Part shown: positions 28,152 through 37,125 of the stretch, in pieces
How the letters are laid out: every line of letters begins with the position of its first letter
How positions within the stretch are numbered: the first letter of the stretch is position 1
Assembly: GCF_030209435.1 (NCBI RefSeq)
Contig: NZ_JARVRX010000017.1
Location: forward strand, 1 to 64,000
Direction: 5' to 3'
Length of the DNA stretch: 64,000 bases
Source of the DNA: Mycolicibacterium sp. lyk4-40-TYG-92
GTDB lineage: Bacteria; Actinomycetota; Actinomycetes; Mycobacteriales; Mycobacteriaceae
Notes under the pieces: model-generated
The model's input: the letters and a program-made list of their open reading frames with translations, nothing else
Database searches by the model: none
What the model was told of the DNA's origin: nothing
Made by a program: the position numbers and the translations under genes

Positions 28152-28805
28152 TCAGCGACGGCCACCACCACCGGAGTTGTACCCAGGTGCAGCCACATCG
28201 GCTGGGGTGAGCTCGAACGGCGACGGCGCGATGACTTCAGGGGTGAACAGATTGCCTCCGGTTGGGGTTCCCGTGGCGGGCTGTGCGCTCTCGGCAGGTG
28301 GCGCGCTGATGATCTCGCTGGTTCCGACCGGCCCCTCTTCGTTGTCCACAGCCTCGCCTGGAGTGCCACCCACCGGTGCGCCGGGAACCCAGACCATGAG
28401 GTCCTGCATGCCGTCGTTGTAGACGACGCTGTTGGGCACGTCGCCGACGACGTCGAAGTAGACCTTCCCGGTCGCGGTCCCGCCGGGCGGCGCAGACGGC
28501 AGACCGCCGCCGATGACCCGGTAGTTCACCCCGCTCTCCGCTCGGGCGTTGAAGAACGCGGTGATGGGGTTGGCCCAGCCGCCGAGCCCTTCGACTTTCA
28601 CTGTCGCCGAGTACAGCTGGCCGCTGTGCGGCACGGGGTCCGAACTCGGGTGGAGGCCCTTGACCGTGTAGCCGATTTCGTTCAGCGCCTCCTGCTGACC
28701 GTACGGCTTGATGTTGTTGGCCGCCGAAGCGTGGCCGGCCGTCATGCCGGCCAGTCCGACCGCGATTGCGGCAATGCCGACCGGGGCTACAAGTTTGATC
28801 TTCAC
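28152..28805 (-). CDS. Secreted DUF1942 (MPT63-like) protein
   Basis: The 217-residue protein has a Sec signal peptide (residues 1-28, ending AGHASA) and a DUF1942 domain (about residues 38-142) with the diagnostic NARAESGVNYRV and GKVYFDV segments. MPT63, the immunogenic secreted antigen of M. tuberculosis, has the same beta-sandwich. Its function is unknown. A low-complexity tail of about 70 residues rich in Pro, Ala and Gly follows and includes PTGGNLFTP, a motif shared with the small lipoprotein at 38660. It matches the position of Rv1291c next to argS. Confidence 0.9.
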   Translation of the reverse strand: MKIKLVAPVGIAAIAVGLAGMTAGHASAANNIKPYGQQEALNEIGYTVKGLHPSSDPVPHSGQLYSATVKVEGLGGWANPITAFFNARAESGVNYRVIGGGLPSAPPGGTATGKVYFDVVGDVPNSVVYNDGMQDLMVWVPGAPVGGTPGEAVDNEEGPVGTSEIISAPPAESAQPATGTPTGGNLFTPEVIAPSPFELTPADVAAPGYNSGGGGRR

Positions 28806-28984
28806 CGTTACTCCCCTTCGTGCTCCAGGCAGTCTCCACGCGGAGGTTACCTCGTTGCACCGCAGGTCAAACGCACTTCGACCAGATCAACCGGTCCGTG
28901 ATCGCCCGGCTGCCGGGACATCGGCATCCGCTGCGTGTCCAACCGGGATAGGAACGGTCCGAATCTCGAGATCGGAAGGACGTC

Positions 28985-29476
28985 ATGGGCAAGCAATTCG
29001 GGTGGGGACGCTTCTTGGTGGTCGCGGTGCCGGTGTCGGTCCTGACCTTCATCCTCGACGTCGTCTTCCACAAGACCGCGGGACCGGCACTGTTCGGCAA
29101 CAGCTACCCGGCGGCCGACTATCCGCAGCGCCCGCTGGCCGAAATCCTGGACCTGTTCCCGTTTCTCGGGTTCACGTACGTCCTGCAGCTGACGATGCTG
29201 TGTTTCTTGTTCCTGCGGCTGTACCCGCGCCGCGGGCTGGGCAAGGCCGCCTGGTGGGGCGTCTGGGGCGGCCTGTTCGTCGTCATCCCCAACATGCAGT
29301 TCTTCGTCGCCGTCGCACACACCACGTGGACGATGCTGATCATCCAGATGATCGAAGCCATCGCACTCTGCGTCCTGGCCGCGTGCCTGTTCGAGATCGC
29401 CTACCGCCCAAAGGACTACAACCAGGACAGCGCGGCCACCACGAGCGCCTCGGTCCCGGTGTCGAGCGTCGGCTGA
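28985..29476 (+). CDS. Small multi-pass membrane protein, unknown
   Basis: The 163-residue protein has four predicted transmembrane helices (about residues 9-27, 61-78, 90-108 and 113-134). I do not recognise the family; the topology suggests an integral membrane protein such as a DUF1761- or DoxX-like protein, without certainty. The ATG has GGAAGG nine bases upstream. Its last 61 bases overlap the 3' end of the convergent amidohydrolase gene, so the Ser/Thr-rich tail (SAATTSASVPVSSVG) is coded antisense to another protein. Confidence 0.75.
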   Translation: MGKQFGWGRFLVVAVPVSVLTFILDVVFHKTAGPALFGNSYPAADYPQRPLAEILDLFPFLGFTYVLQLTMLCFLFLRLYPRRGLGKAAWWGVWGGLFVVIPNMQFFVAVAHTTWTMLIIQMIEAIALCVLAACLFEIAYRPKDYNQDSAATTSASVPVSSVG

Positions 29477-30663
29477 ATCACCGGGCCGAAGGTCGGCGAG
29501 TGGTTCACCGGGATGTCCTGATTGATCCGGCCGGCTTCGGCGGCGCGGGTGAATTCGGCGGCATCGATACCACCGAACATCCAATAGGTGTACGGCACAC
29601 CGAGCGCCCGCGGGATGTCGCTGAAATCCTCACTCGCGGAAGCCTGCGGGATGGCCAGCACGCGGTCGCCGAACTGCTCGACGAACGCGTCATGCACCCG
29701 TTCGGTGGCGGCCGCGTCGTTGTCGGTCACCGGAAACTGGTCGTAGAACTCGAATTCCGGCTCCTTCGGTGAATCCGACGCCTGGCACTCGGCGACGACG
29801 ATGCGCTTGACGGCCGCGATGACCGCGCTGCGCACGGCCTCGTCGTAGGTGCGCATGTTCAGTTCCAGCACGGCGTGGTCACCGATGATGTTGCTCTTGG
29901 TGCCCGAATTGATGCTGCCGACGGTGAGCACGACGGTCTCGGTCGGCGCAACCTCGCGCGACACGATGGTCTGGAGCCGGATCACGATCATCGCGGCCAG
30001 CACGACCGGATCGATGGTGGCGTTCGGCATGGACCCGTGGCCGCCCCGCCCGTACACCGTCACGCGGATGCTGTCGGCCGCGGCCATCACCGGCCCACTG
30101 CGGGTGCCGACGTATCCGGCCGGCGCCGGAGCGACATGCTGACCCAGCGCCACGTCGACCTTGCCGACGACGTCCGCCAGCCCGTCGGCGACCATGCCGG
30201 CGGCACCTCCACCGACCTCTTCGGCCGGCTGAAACAGCGCAATCGCGGTGCCCTGCCAGTGATCTCGCCCCTCGGCCAGCAGCGCGGCCGCGCCGAGCAG
30301 ACAGGTGACGTGGGCGTCGTGGCCGCACGCGTGCATGACGGGCACGTCCTTGCCGGCGGCGTCGGTGCCGCGCACCGTACTGGCGTAGGGCAATCCGGTG
30401 GCCTCGGCGACGGGCAGCGCGTCCATGTCGGCGCGCATCAGCACCGACGCGCCGTCGCCGTTGCGCAGGATGCCCACGACGCCGGTGCCACCGATGCCGT
30501 CGGTCACCTGGTAGCCGAGCTCGGTCAGCTTGTCCGACACCAGCTTTGCGGTGCGATGTTCCTGGTGTGACAGCTCCGGGTGCTCGTGCAGGTCCCGGTA
30601 CAGGTCCTCCTGCCACCCCCGCACCTCGGGCAAGCCGGCCAGCACGTCCGTCGCACGACTCAT
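29416..30663 (-). CDS. M20-family amidohydrolase
   Basis: The 415-residue metalloenzyme belongs to the M20D amidohydrolases (hippurate, indole-acetyl-amino-acid and N-acyl amino acid hydrolases). Metal ligands lie in VMHACGHDAHVTCLLG and the catalytic Glu pair in FQPAEEVGGGAAG; the dimerisation lid begins at GRGGHGSMPN. The substrate is unknown. Its ATG overlaps the stop of the upstream LLM oxidoreductase gene by four bases, so the two are cotranscribed. Confidence 0.9.
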   Translation of the reverse strand: MSRATDVLAGLPEVRGWQEDLYRDLHEHPELSHQEHRTAKLVSDKLTELGYQVTDGIGGTGVVGILRNGDGASVLMRADMDALPVAEATGLPYASTVRGTDAAGKDVPVMHACGHDAHVTCLLGAAALLAEGRDHWQGTAIALFQPAEEVGGGAAGMVADGLADVVGKVDVALGQHVAPAPAGYVGTRSGPVMAAADSIRVTVYGRGGHGSMPNATIDPVVLAAMIVIRLQTIVSREVAPTETVVLTVGSINSGTKSNIIGDHAVLELNMRTYDEAVRSAVIAAVKRIVVAECQASDSPKEPEFEFYDQFPVTDNDAAATERVHDAFVEQFGDRVLAIPQASASEDFSDIPRALGVPYTYWMFGGIDAAEFTRAAEAGRINQDIPVNHSPTFGPVIQPTLDTGTEALVVAALSWL

Positions 30664-31568
30664 AGCGCTGCCTCTCCGGTGAAGTCCTTGACCACGTCGG
30701 CCACCCGACGCAGCTGGTCGATGTCCGAACTGGTCGGAATGAGATGCACCTCGTCGGTGCCGATGTCATCGAATTTCTGCAGCACGTCGAGCAATTCGTC
30801 TTCGGTGCCGGCCCAGCCCGTGGTCGGCGCCATCGCGTCGACGTATTCCTCGGGAATCCAGTTCATGTACCGGCGCAGATGCCGGTGCACCTGGTCACGC
30901 GCCTCGTCTTTCTCTCCGAGGGCGAACCAGAATGAGGTGGCCAAGTGCGGCTTGGGTTTTCCCGCCGCGGCCCATGCCTCCCGGGCGACGTCGAACAGTT
31001 CGCTCTCGCGCTCCACGTTGAGGTCCAGCGTGGTGCCCGCCATGCCGTCCGCCCAATTGGCCGCGCTGCGTACCGTTTTCGGACCGATGGTGCCGACGAG
31101 CAATCGCGGGCCGCCCGGCTGCACGGGCTCGGGGCCGACGGGCAACACGGATTCGGTGACCTTCTCCCCCGCCCACACCCGTTTCATCAGCGCGACGCGC
31201 TCGGCCATGCCGCGCATGGTCTGGGTCTTGGGGTCGGCGCCGACGGCGTTGTAGTCCTCGTGCCGGCCCCCGACGCCGATACCGACCGTCAGCCGCCCAC
31301 CGCTGAGCATGTCGCCCGTGGCAAGTGCTTTCGCCAGCATCACCGGATCGTGCAATTGCGGGACGATCACCGTGGTGACCAGCCGTACGCGGTCGGTCCA
31401 GGCGGCCAGTGCGCCGAGCAGAGTCAGTGAATCGGGATTGTCGAACGCGATGCGCTCACCCCAGCACAGGGACGAGAACGGCCCGCCGTCGATCACTCTT
31501 GCCCACGCCGTCAGCGTTGCCGCATCGAGGTTGGGCTCCATCACTGGCATCGTCATCCCGATCTGCAC
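30660..31568 (-). CDS. LLM-class (luciferase-like) oxidoreductase, probably F420-dependent
   Basis: The 302-residue protein has the bacterial-luciferase TIM-barrel fold, with the conserved LVTTVIVPQLHDPVMLAKALATLD-like segment near residue 80 and the GRLTVGIGVGGRHEDY motif. In mycobacteria most such proteins use F420. I chose the GTG at 31568 (VQIGMTMPVMEP), which matches the usual first strand; upstream extensions are not homologous. The substrate is unknown. It is the first gene of a two-gene operon with the amidohydrolase. Confidence 0.87.
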   Translation of the reverse strand: MQIGMTMPVMEPNLDAATLTAWARVIDGGPFSSLCWGERIAFDNPDSLTLLGALAAWTDRVRLVTTVIVPQLHDPVMLAKALATGDMLSGGRLTVGIGVGGRHEDYNAVGADPKTQTMRGMAERVALMKRVWAGEKVTESVLPVGPEPVQPGGPRLLVGTIGPKTVRSAANWADGMAGTTLDLNVERESELFDVAREAWAAAGKPKPHLATSFWFALGEKDEARDQVHRHLRRYMNWIPEEYVDAMAPTTGWAGTEDELLDVLQKFDDIGTDEVHLIPTSSDIDQLRRVADVVKDFTGEAAL

Positions 31569-31667
31569 ACAGCCGATTCTGGCATGCGCGTCCAGCGCGG
31601 GGTGCCGTCTTGGCCGGCCGGACTCCGTCCATGGGCAGGCCGGCACAGCCCCGTACAGGGCGAACCG

Positions 31668-31685
31668 GTGGGGGTTTACCCCCAC
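31668..31685. promoter_or_regulatory. 18-base palindrome before the sensor kinase
   Basis: GTGGGGGTTTACCCCCAC is an 18-base inverted repeat with two 8-base arms and a TT centre. It lies 57 bases before the histidine kinase ATG, between the divergent LLM and kinase genes. A TAAGTT at 31730-31735 is a plausible -10 for the kinase. NarL/FixJ regulators bind such palindromes as dimers, so the downstream regulator is the natural candidate to bind it. Confidence 0.65.
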
Positions 31686-31741
31686 AGATGTCGCGGGAAA
31701 ACGCCGTGTCCCCGGACTGGGCCGGTGCCTAAGTTGGAGGC

Positions 31742-33055
31742 ATGGTCGCAACTGCTACAGACCCCGCGTCGGCCCAGCCGACACAACCGACAACGGCACC
31801 GCCCGTGCGGCGCCCGTCAGACCTCGGTGTCGTCCCCACGTCGTCGATGATCGTCGGCGCCTTCGCCGGCATGATCTGGTTCTGGATACCGCTGTCCCTG
31901 CTCATCCTCGCCGTCACGTCGATCCCCTCGGTGATCGGGACGGTGTTCGGTGGTGTGGTGTTCGTCTACGCCGTCCGCGCCACCGACCGGGTGGAACGGC
32001 TGCGCAGCGAGGCGGTATTCGGCTTCGGCATCGCCATCCCGTACCGAAAGCTGACGCCCTACAGCGGTTTTCAGGGCTGGGCCCACCAACTCTGGCTGGA
32101 CGTCAGCAGCGGCAGGTTCTGGAAGGTGTTGGCACACAGCTACCTGCGCATGGTTTTCGACATCTTCGCGGTCGGGCTGGCGTTCGCCCTGCTGGCCTTC
32201 GCACTGATCGGTCCTGCCGCGGCGAACGCGATCCACAACAGCGATGCCGCTGCGGGACTGAGCTTCATCTCCCCGCCGCTGTCCTGGCTGCTGGCCGTCA
32301 TCGCGCTGGCCGCCGCGGCAGCCATCCTGGTGTTCGGGCCCCGAGTGGACGCCGCCGTCGACCGGTGGCTGCTGCCGGCATCGCCCACGGCGGCGCTGCA
32401 GCACGAGGTCAGTGCGCTGCACCAGGCCCGCCGCGGCGCGGTGTCGTCGGCGTCCACCGAACGGCACCGCATCGAACGCGACCTGCACGACAGTGTGCAG
32501 CCCCGGCTCGTGTCGTTGGCCATGACGATCGGACTGGCCCAGACCAAACTCGACACGGACCTCCCCGAGGCCCGCAAGCTGATCGCCGAGGCACACGACG
32601 ACGCCAAGGCCGCACTCCTCGAACTGCGAAACGTGGTGCGCGGCATCGCGCCGACGATCCTGGCCGACCGCGGCCTGGACGCGGCCCTGTCCGCAGTGGT
32701 GCAGCGCACCGAAACCGCCGGGGTGCCGGTGACGCTGGAAGTGCAACTGCCGAAACGCTTCTCCGATGAGGTCGAGTCGTGCGCGTACTTCGTCGTCGCC
32801 GAGTCGCTGACCAACATCGCCAAGCACGCCAAGGCGACCCACGCCGTCGTCACGGTGCGCTACCACGAGCCCACCGACCAGTTGCACATCTCGGTGTTCG
32901 ACGACGGTATCGGTGGCGCCCAGACCACCGGCGACGACACGACGGGCCTGCGCGGACTCGGTGAGCGGGTGCGTGCGGCGCGGGGCACCTTCGCCGTCTC
33001 GAGTCCCGAAACCGGAACGACGACCGTGACGGCGGTACTGCCATGCGCATTGTGA
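31742..33055 (+). CDS. Histidine kinase of a Lia-like two-component system
   Basis: The 437-residue membrane kinase has four transmembrane segments (about residues 35-57, 61-78, 137-162 and 178-199), little extracellular sequence, a HisKA_3 dimerisation domain with phospho-His249 in ERHRIERDLHDSVQ, and a C-terminal HATPase domain (FVVAESLTNIAKHAKA, FDDGIGG, GLRGLGERV). Intramembrane-sensing kinases of this kind respond to envelope stress. Its end overlaps the response regulator start by 13 bases. A -10-like TAAGTT lies six bases before the ATG, but GGAGG also stands there, so leaderless and leadered starts are both possible. Confidence 0.9.
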   Translation: MVATATDPASAQPTQPTTAPPVRRPSDLGVVPTSSMIVGAFAGMIWFWIPLSLLILAVTSIPSVIGTVFGGVVFVYAVRATDRVERLRSEAVFGFGIAIPYRKLTPYSGFQGWAHQLWLDVSSGRFWKVLAHSYLRMVFDIFAVGLAFALLAFALIGPAAANAIHNSDAAAGLSFISPPLSWLLAVIALAAAAAILVFGPRVDAAVDRWLLPASPTAALQHEVSALHQARRGAVSSASTERHRIERDLHDSVQPRLVSLAMTIGLAQTKLDTDLPEARKLIAEAHDDAKAALLELRNVVRGIAPTILADRGLDAALSAVVQRTETAGVPVTLEVQLPKRFSDEVESCAYFVVAESLTNIAKHAKATHAVVTVRYHEPTDQLHISVFDDGIGGAQTTGDDTTGLRGLGERVRAARGTFAVSSPETGTTTVTAVLPCAL

Positions 33056-33687
33056 TCGCCGAGGATTCGGCCCTGCTGCGCGCGGGTATCGAGCGCATCC
33101 TGATCGACGCCGGCCACGACGTGCTCGCCGGGGTGCCCGACGCCACAGAGCTGCTGCGTGCCGTCAACGAGCACAACCCCGACCTCGTCATCGTCGATGT
33201 GCGGATGCCGCCGACGTTCACCGACGAGGGCATCCGCGCCGCCGCCCTGCTCCGCAGCCAGAATCCCGAGTCACCGGTGCTGGTGCTGTCGCACTATGTC
33301 GAGGAACGGTACGCGGCCGACCTGATCGCCTCGGACACAAAGGGTTTCGGATACCTGCTGAAAGATCGGGTCGCCGATGTCCCGGCGTTCCTGGACGCCG
33401 TCACCACGGTGGGCACCGGCGGCACCGTCCTGGACCCGGAGGTGGTGTCACAAATCCTGGTGCGCACGCACCGCCGCTCCACCCTCGCGGTGCTCACCCC
33501 GCGTGAGCAGGAAGTGATGCAGCTGATGGCGGAGGGCAAGACCAATTCGGCCATTGCCGCACTGCTGCACATCTCGATCGGCTCCGCGGAAAAACACATC
33601 GCGTCGATCTTCACCAAGCTGGACCTCACCCCCGACGACAGCGAGAACCGGCGGGTACTCGCCGTCTTGCGCTATCTCGAATCCTGA
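33043..33687 (+). CDS. NarL/FixJ-family response regulator
   Basis: The 214-residue regulator has a receiver domain with the acidic pair near residue 7, phospho-Asp52 in VDVRMPP and Lys in LLKDRV, and a C-terminal LuxR-type helix-turn-helix (about residues 147-210, LTPREQEVMQLMAEGKTNSAIA). It is cotranscribed with the kinase and the DUF4097 gene. Its probable target is the palindrome at 31668. Confidence 0.93.
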   Translation: MRIVIAEDSALLRAGIERILIDAGHDVLAGVPDATELLRAVNEHNPDLVIVDVRMPPTFTDEGIRAAALLRSQNPESPVLVLSHYVEERYAADLIASDTKGFGYLLKDRVADVPAFLDAVTTVGTGGTVLDPEVVSQILVRTHRRSTLAVLTPREQEVMQLMAEGKTNSAIAALLHISIGSAEKHIASIFTKLDLTPDDSENRRVLAVLRYLES

Positions 33688-33707
33688 AGAGAGAAAAGGA
33701 CTTTCCC

Positions 33708-34589
33708 ATGACTTCGAATCTGGATACCGTACCGCCCATCGACACCGCCGCGCCGCCGGAGCTGACCCCGGGTGGCCGGTCGGCGATGCGCTCGCTGCTG
33801 GTGGTGACCGCCATCGTGGTGACGCTTTCGGCAGCCGCCGGGCTCGGCGGATTGGCCTGGGGCATCAGCTCGGTGCGCGTCGCCGCCGAAACCGAAACCC
33901 TGCCCGCCGACTTCAGCTCCCTGACGATCGACACCGGCGATCTGCCGACAGCCATCAGGATCACCAGCGACCGCAACGTCCACGAGCCGCGGGTCCGGAT
34001 GCGCCTGCTCAACACCGCAAAGGACGACCACCAGGCCTTGCAGGTCACCCGCAACGGCGGCGCCGTCAACCTCACCGTGACCGGCACCCCGTCCCCGCTG
34101 TTCGACTTCGGCCCGCCCGGGGAAATCATGGTGACGCTGCCGCCTGATGTCGCACACCGGCTTTCGGTCACCACCAAACAACAGGTCGGCGTAATGCTGA
34201 GCCTGACCGAGCTCGATCAGCTGACCGTCCACAACACCGACGGTGCGGTGATCCTCGGGGGCAACGCCCGGCGGATCGAGATCCACACCCAGAGCGGCGA
34301 TGTGCAGACGCGCGAGCCGATCGTCGTCACGGACGCTTTCCTCGCGGACTCCGCCGACGGCCACGTCGCCGTGGATTTCCGCGAAACCGCCCCGCGCACC
34401 GTCGATGTCACGAGCCAGGGCTCCGACGTCGACATCACCCTGCCGCAGGGTGGACCGTATCTGGTCCGAGCCCAGGCCGGTGATCACGCACAGGTGCGGG
34501 TGCCCCAGACCGACGATGCGTCTCGTGCCGTTGCGCAGGTCACCGCGCGGGCACCGGAAGGCAGCATCTCCATCGTCACGCGCCGGTGA
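33708..34589 (+). CDS. DUF4097-type membrane-anchored beta-repeat protein
   Basis: The 293-residue protein has a cytoplasmic N-terminus, one membrane helix (about residues 27-52) and an extracytoplasmic beta-helix-like domain with regularly spaced short strands (TVHNTDGAVILGGNARRIEIHTQSGDV). DUF4097/LiaG-like proteins are encoded with Lia-type kinases and regulators. It follows the regulator by 20 bases and completes the operon. It probably acts in the envelope, either as an output of the system or as a modulator of the kinase. Its end overlaps the convergent DUF4232 gene by 14 bases. Confidence 0.8.
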   Translation: MTSNLDTVPPIDTAAPPELTPGGRSAMRSLLVVTAIVVTLSAAAGLGGLAWGISSVRVAAETETLPADFSSLTIDTGDLPTAIRITSDRNVHEPRVRMRLLNTAKDDHQALQVTRNGGAVNLTVTGTPSPLFDFGPPGEIMVTLPPDVAHRLSVTTKQQVGVMLSLTELDQLTVHNTDGAVILGGNARRIEIHTQSGDVQTREPIVVTDAFLADSADGHVAVDFRETAPRTVDVTSQGSDVDITLPQGGPYLVRAQAGDHAQVRVPQTDDASRAVAQVTARAPEGSISIVTRR

Positions 34590-35073
34590 ACGGTCCCACC
34601 CGCAGCGTCGGGTACGCCGGACTGGCGCAAGCGGTGTCAGCGTGTCCGATGATGATCGGCTCGGTGTCGCCCGGCAGGTTGACCTGTAAACCGCTGACCG
34701 GCACGGCATCACAGTCGGCCGGGAAGTTTCCCGCGTTGACGATGCCGAGGTTCGCCGCGGTGGACTGGCCGGGTTCGATCACCACGACACCGATGACCGT
34801 CTCGGCGTCCTGACTCGCGGCCACGCCGACCGCGTGGTTGTCGGAGCCCGCGATGAACGAGACCGCCGGATAGCCCGACATGCTGCACGGGGCGGCACCG
34901 GAGTTCTTCAGGATCACCGGATAGAACGTCGTCCCGGCGGCACCGTCGGGCGGCCCGAGGCTCGGCGTCAATTGCGCACTGGCACAGCGTGGTACCGGGA
35001 TGGGGTCGGCATGAGCGACAGTGATCGGCCAGGCGCAGGCGACCGCCAAACCGATCGCGACAACGGTTCGCAT
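34576..35073 (-). CDS. Secreted DUF4232 protein
   Basis: The 165-residue protein starts at the ATG at 35073 (MRTVVAIGLAVACA), preceded by AAAGGAG. It has a Sec signal peptide of about 23 residues ending AHA and no lipobox. The mature part is a DUF4232 immunoglobulin-like domain (QLTPSLGPPDGAAGTTFYPVILKNSGAAPCSMSG and after). Four Cys at the expected spacing could form two disulfides. Its function is unknown. It lies 20 bases downstream of the nitronate monooxygenase. Confidence 0.85.
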   Translation of the reverse strand: MRTVVAIGLAVACAWPITVAHADPIPVPRCASAQLTPSLGPPDGAAGTTFYPVILKNSGAAPCSMSGYPAVSFIAGSDNHAVGVAASQDAETVIGVVVIEPGQSTAANLGIVNAGNFPADCDAVPVSGLQVNLPGDTEPIIIGHADTACASPAYPTLRVGPFTGA

Positions 35074-35093
35074 GCCTGCTCCTTTCACGTCCT

Positions 35094-36107
35094 TCACACG
35101 AGCCCGGCCATGATGTCGGCGACCGACCCCGACCGGATTTCCCGGAAACCGGTACCCGCCCACACATTCGTCCCGTGCGGATCGCCGGCCGCCACCGCCG
35201 CCTTGCGCACCGGGCTGGTGAGGTAGTGCACCTCGGGATAGCCCAGCGGCGCCTGCGCGTCGTGCTCATCGATGAACCGGTTGCGCAGCCCGCGCGCGTA
35301 GCGTCCCGAGAATGCCTTGGTGACAACGGTTTCGGTGAACCGCGGGTCGACGAGCGCGGCGCGGTGCACCGGGCTGGAGCCCGACTCGTCGGCGAGCAGG
35401 AACGCCGTGCCCAGTTGTGCGGCCACCGCACCGGCGGCCAGCACGGCGGCGACGTCATCGGCGGTCATCAGGCCGCCGGCGGCGACGACGGGCAGTTCCG
35501 TGGCGGCGAGCACGTCGGCCAGTAGCTCGGCGAGCGGCTGGGTGGCGGGCGCGGCCAGCGGGTCGTAGGTGCCGCGGTGGCCGCCGGCACCGGGGCCCTG
35601 CACGGCGAGGGCGTCGACCCCGGACGACACAGCGAGCCGGGCCTCGTTCACGGTGGTGACCGTCGCGACCGTCGTGATGCCGGCCTGCCGCAACCGTGCG
35701 CATTCTTCGACAGTGGGCCCGCCGAAGGTGAAGGACACGACGTCGGGCCGCAGGTCGGTGACGACATCGAGCTTGGCCGCCCAGTCGTCGTCGTTGAACG
35801 TCGGGTCGCCGAGCACGGCCCCGTAGCGGGTGGCTTCGCCGACGAGTTCGGCGGCGTAGCGCTCGATCTCGCTTGGCTGGACGGTACTGGGCTGCGAGGC
35901 AAAGAGATTCACGCCGAGCGGGCCGGCGGTCAGTGCGCGCGCGGCGGTGATGCGGTCGGCGAGCGCCTGGGCCGTCAGGTAGCCGGCGGCCACGAATCCC
36001 AGGCCCCCGGCGGTCGTACCGGCCGCCGCCAGCTCAGGCGTCGACGGCCCACCGGCCATCGGCGCGACGATCACCGGAACAGCCAGCTCACGCAGGTCGA
36101 ACGCCAT
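35094..36107 (-). CDS. Nitronate monooxygenase-like flavoprotein
   Basis: The 337-residue TIM-barrel protein matches the NMO/NPD family, FMN enzymes that oxidise alkyl nitronates such as propionate 3-nitronate. The N-terminal PVIVAPMAGGPSTPELA, the central VQGPGAGGHRGTY and the FMN phosphate segment VVAAGGLMTADDVAAVLAAGAVAAQLGTAF are present. The substrate is not certain, and some members are enoyl-ACP reductase-like. It is divergent from the VOC gene. Confidence 0.87.
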   Translation of the reverse strand: MAFDLRELAVPVIVAPMAGGPSTPELAAAGTTAGGLGFVAAGYLTAQALADRITAARALTAGPLGVNLFASQPSTVQPSEIERYAAELVGEATRYGAVLGDPTFNDDDWAAKLDVVTDLRPDVVSFTFGGPTVEECARLRQAGITTVATVTTVNEARLAVSSGVDALAVQGPGAGGHRGTYDPLAAPATQPLAELLADVLAATELPVVAAGGLMTADDVAAVLAAGAVAAQLGTAFLLADESGSSPVHRAALVDPRFTETVVTKAFSGRYARGLRNRFIDEHDAQAPLGYPEVHYLTSPVRKAAVAAGDPHGTNVWAGTGFREIRSGSVADIMAGLV

Positions 36108-36181
36108 ATCTCAATCATGACAGGCGGGAGCGCTCACACCGGCAGTGACGCGGCGCACACGAACGGGTAGAACAGAGGGAT

Positions 36182-36571
36182 ATGGCCATCACCTTCAACC
36201 ACACCATCGTCCACTCGACCGACCGCTCGGCCGCGGCCACCTTCTTCACCGAGCTCTTCGGTCTCCCGCCCGCGAAAGAATTCGGGCACTTTCTCGCCGT
36301 TGAACTGAACCACGGCGTCAGCCTGGATTACGCCCAGATGCCGGAGGGCACGGAGGCCGTCCCGCAGCATTACGCGTTCCTGGTCTCCGAGGAGGAGTTC
36401 ACCGCCATCTACGACCGGATTCGTGAACGCGGGCTGCAACATTGGGCCGATCCGCGCGGGCAGCATCCCGGCGAGATCAACCACAACGACGGTGGCCGAA
36501 GCGTCTACTTCCAGGACCCCAGCGGGCATTACCTGGAGATCATCACCCGGCCGTACGGCTCCGGCGGCTGA
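36182..36571 (+). CDS. VOC-family (glyoxalase/dioxygenase-like) protein
   Basis: The 129-residue protein has two beta-alpha-beta-beta-beta repeats. Possible metal ligands are His8 (NHTIVHS), His64 (PQHYAFLV) and the C-terminal Glu in GHYLEIITRP. Members are glyoxalases, dioxygenases or resistance proteins; the function cannot be assigned. It is a single gene, convergent with the DinB-like gene. Confidence 0.85.
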   Translation: MAITFNHTIVHSTDRSAAATFFTELFGLPPAKEFGHFLAVELNHGVSLDYAQMPEGTEAVPQHYAFLVSEEEFTAIYDRIRERGLQHWADPRGQHPGEINHNDGGRSVYFQDPSGHYLEIITRPYGSGG

Positions 36572-36618
36572 GTACCCGGTCCGCCAACGAGCGGCGCGAT
36601 TGCGCGACAGCGACAGCG

Positions 36619-37125
36619 TCACTCCTCAACGACGCGAGAACGTTCGATCTGCTCGCGAAAGATGTCGCCGTGACCCGCGTGGCGCGCGAAGTCCTCGATC
36701 GCGAGCAAGTAGATGAATCGCAGGTTGACCTCGCCGAGGCGGGGGTGGGTTCTGATCTCGTCGAGATCGAATTGGGCGGCGATTGCGCGGGAACGTTCAC
36801 TGGCACTTTCGAATTCGGCGATCACGTCGGCCACTGCCTCATCGCCATCGACAATGAAGCTGGTGTCACCCGCCGTCGTACCTCCGCCGCATTCGCCCTC
36901 GGGCACTCTGCCGAGGATGTGCTGGAACCAGATTCGCTCGGCGACCGCCGCGTGCTTGAGCAGCCCGATCGGGGTGGTCACTGACACAACGAGGCGGCGC
37001 CGGGCATCAACTTCCGGCAGTCCGCGCACGGTGTTGACCAGTTCAGCGCGGTTGCGGTCTAGCGCACTCTCCAGCAACCGGCGTTCGGACCCGGTAGTGA
37101 TTTGCGGTATCGACCATGTCGTCAT
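36619..37125 (-). CDS. DinB-family (DUF664) protein
   Basis: The 168-residue product from the ATG at 37125 (MTTWSIPQITTGSE) is a four-helix-bundle DinB/DUF664 protein. The metal-binding His lie in TTPIGLLKHAAVAERIWF and near the C-terminus in EDFARHAGHGDIFREQI. Such proteins are thiol- or mycothiol-dependent transferases or stress proteins; no substrate can be named. An upstream in-frame start at 37203 would add residues without homology. Confidence 0.82.
   Translation of the reverse strand: MTTWSIPQITTGSERRLLESALDRNRAELVNTVRGLPEVDARRRLVVSVTTPIGLLKHAAVAERIWFQHILGRVPEGECGGGTTAGDTSFIVDGDEAVADVIAEFESASERSRAIAAQFDLDEIRTHPRLGEVNLRFIYLLAIEDFARHAGHGDIFREQIERSRVVEE

Noticed and set aside
31730..31742. 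Leaderless start for the Lia-like kinase
   Set aside because: TAAGTT lies six bases before the ATG, but GGAGG in the same gap is also a good ribosome binding site and no -35 is visible, so the case cannot be decided.
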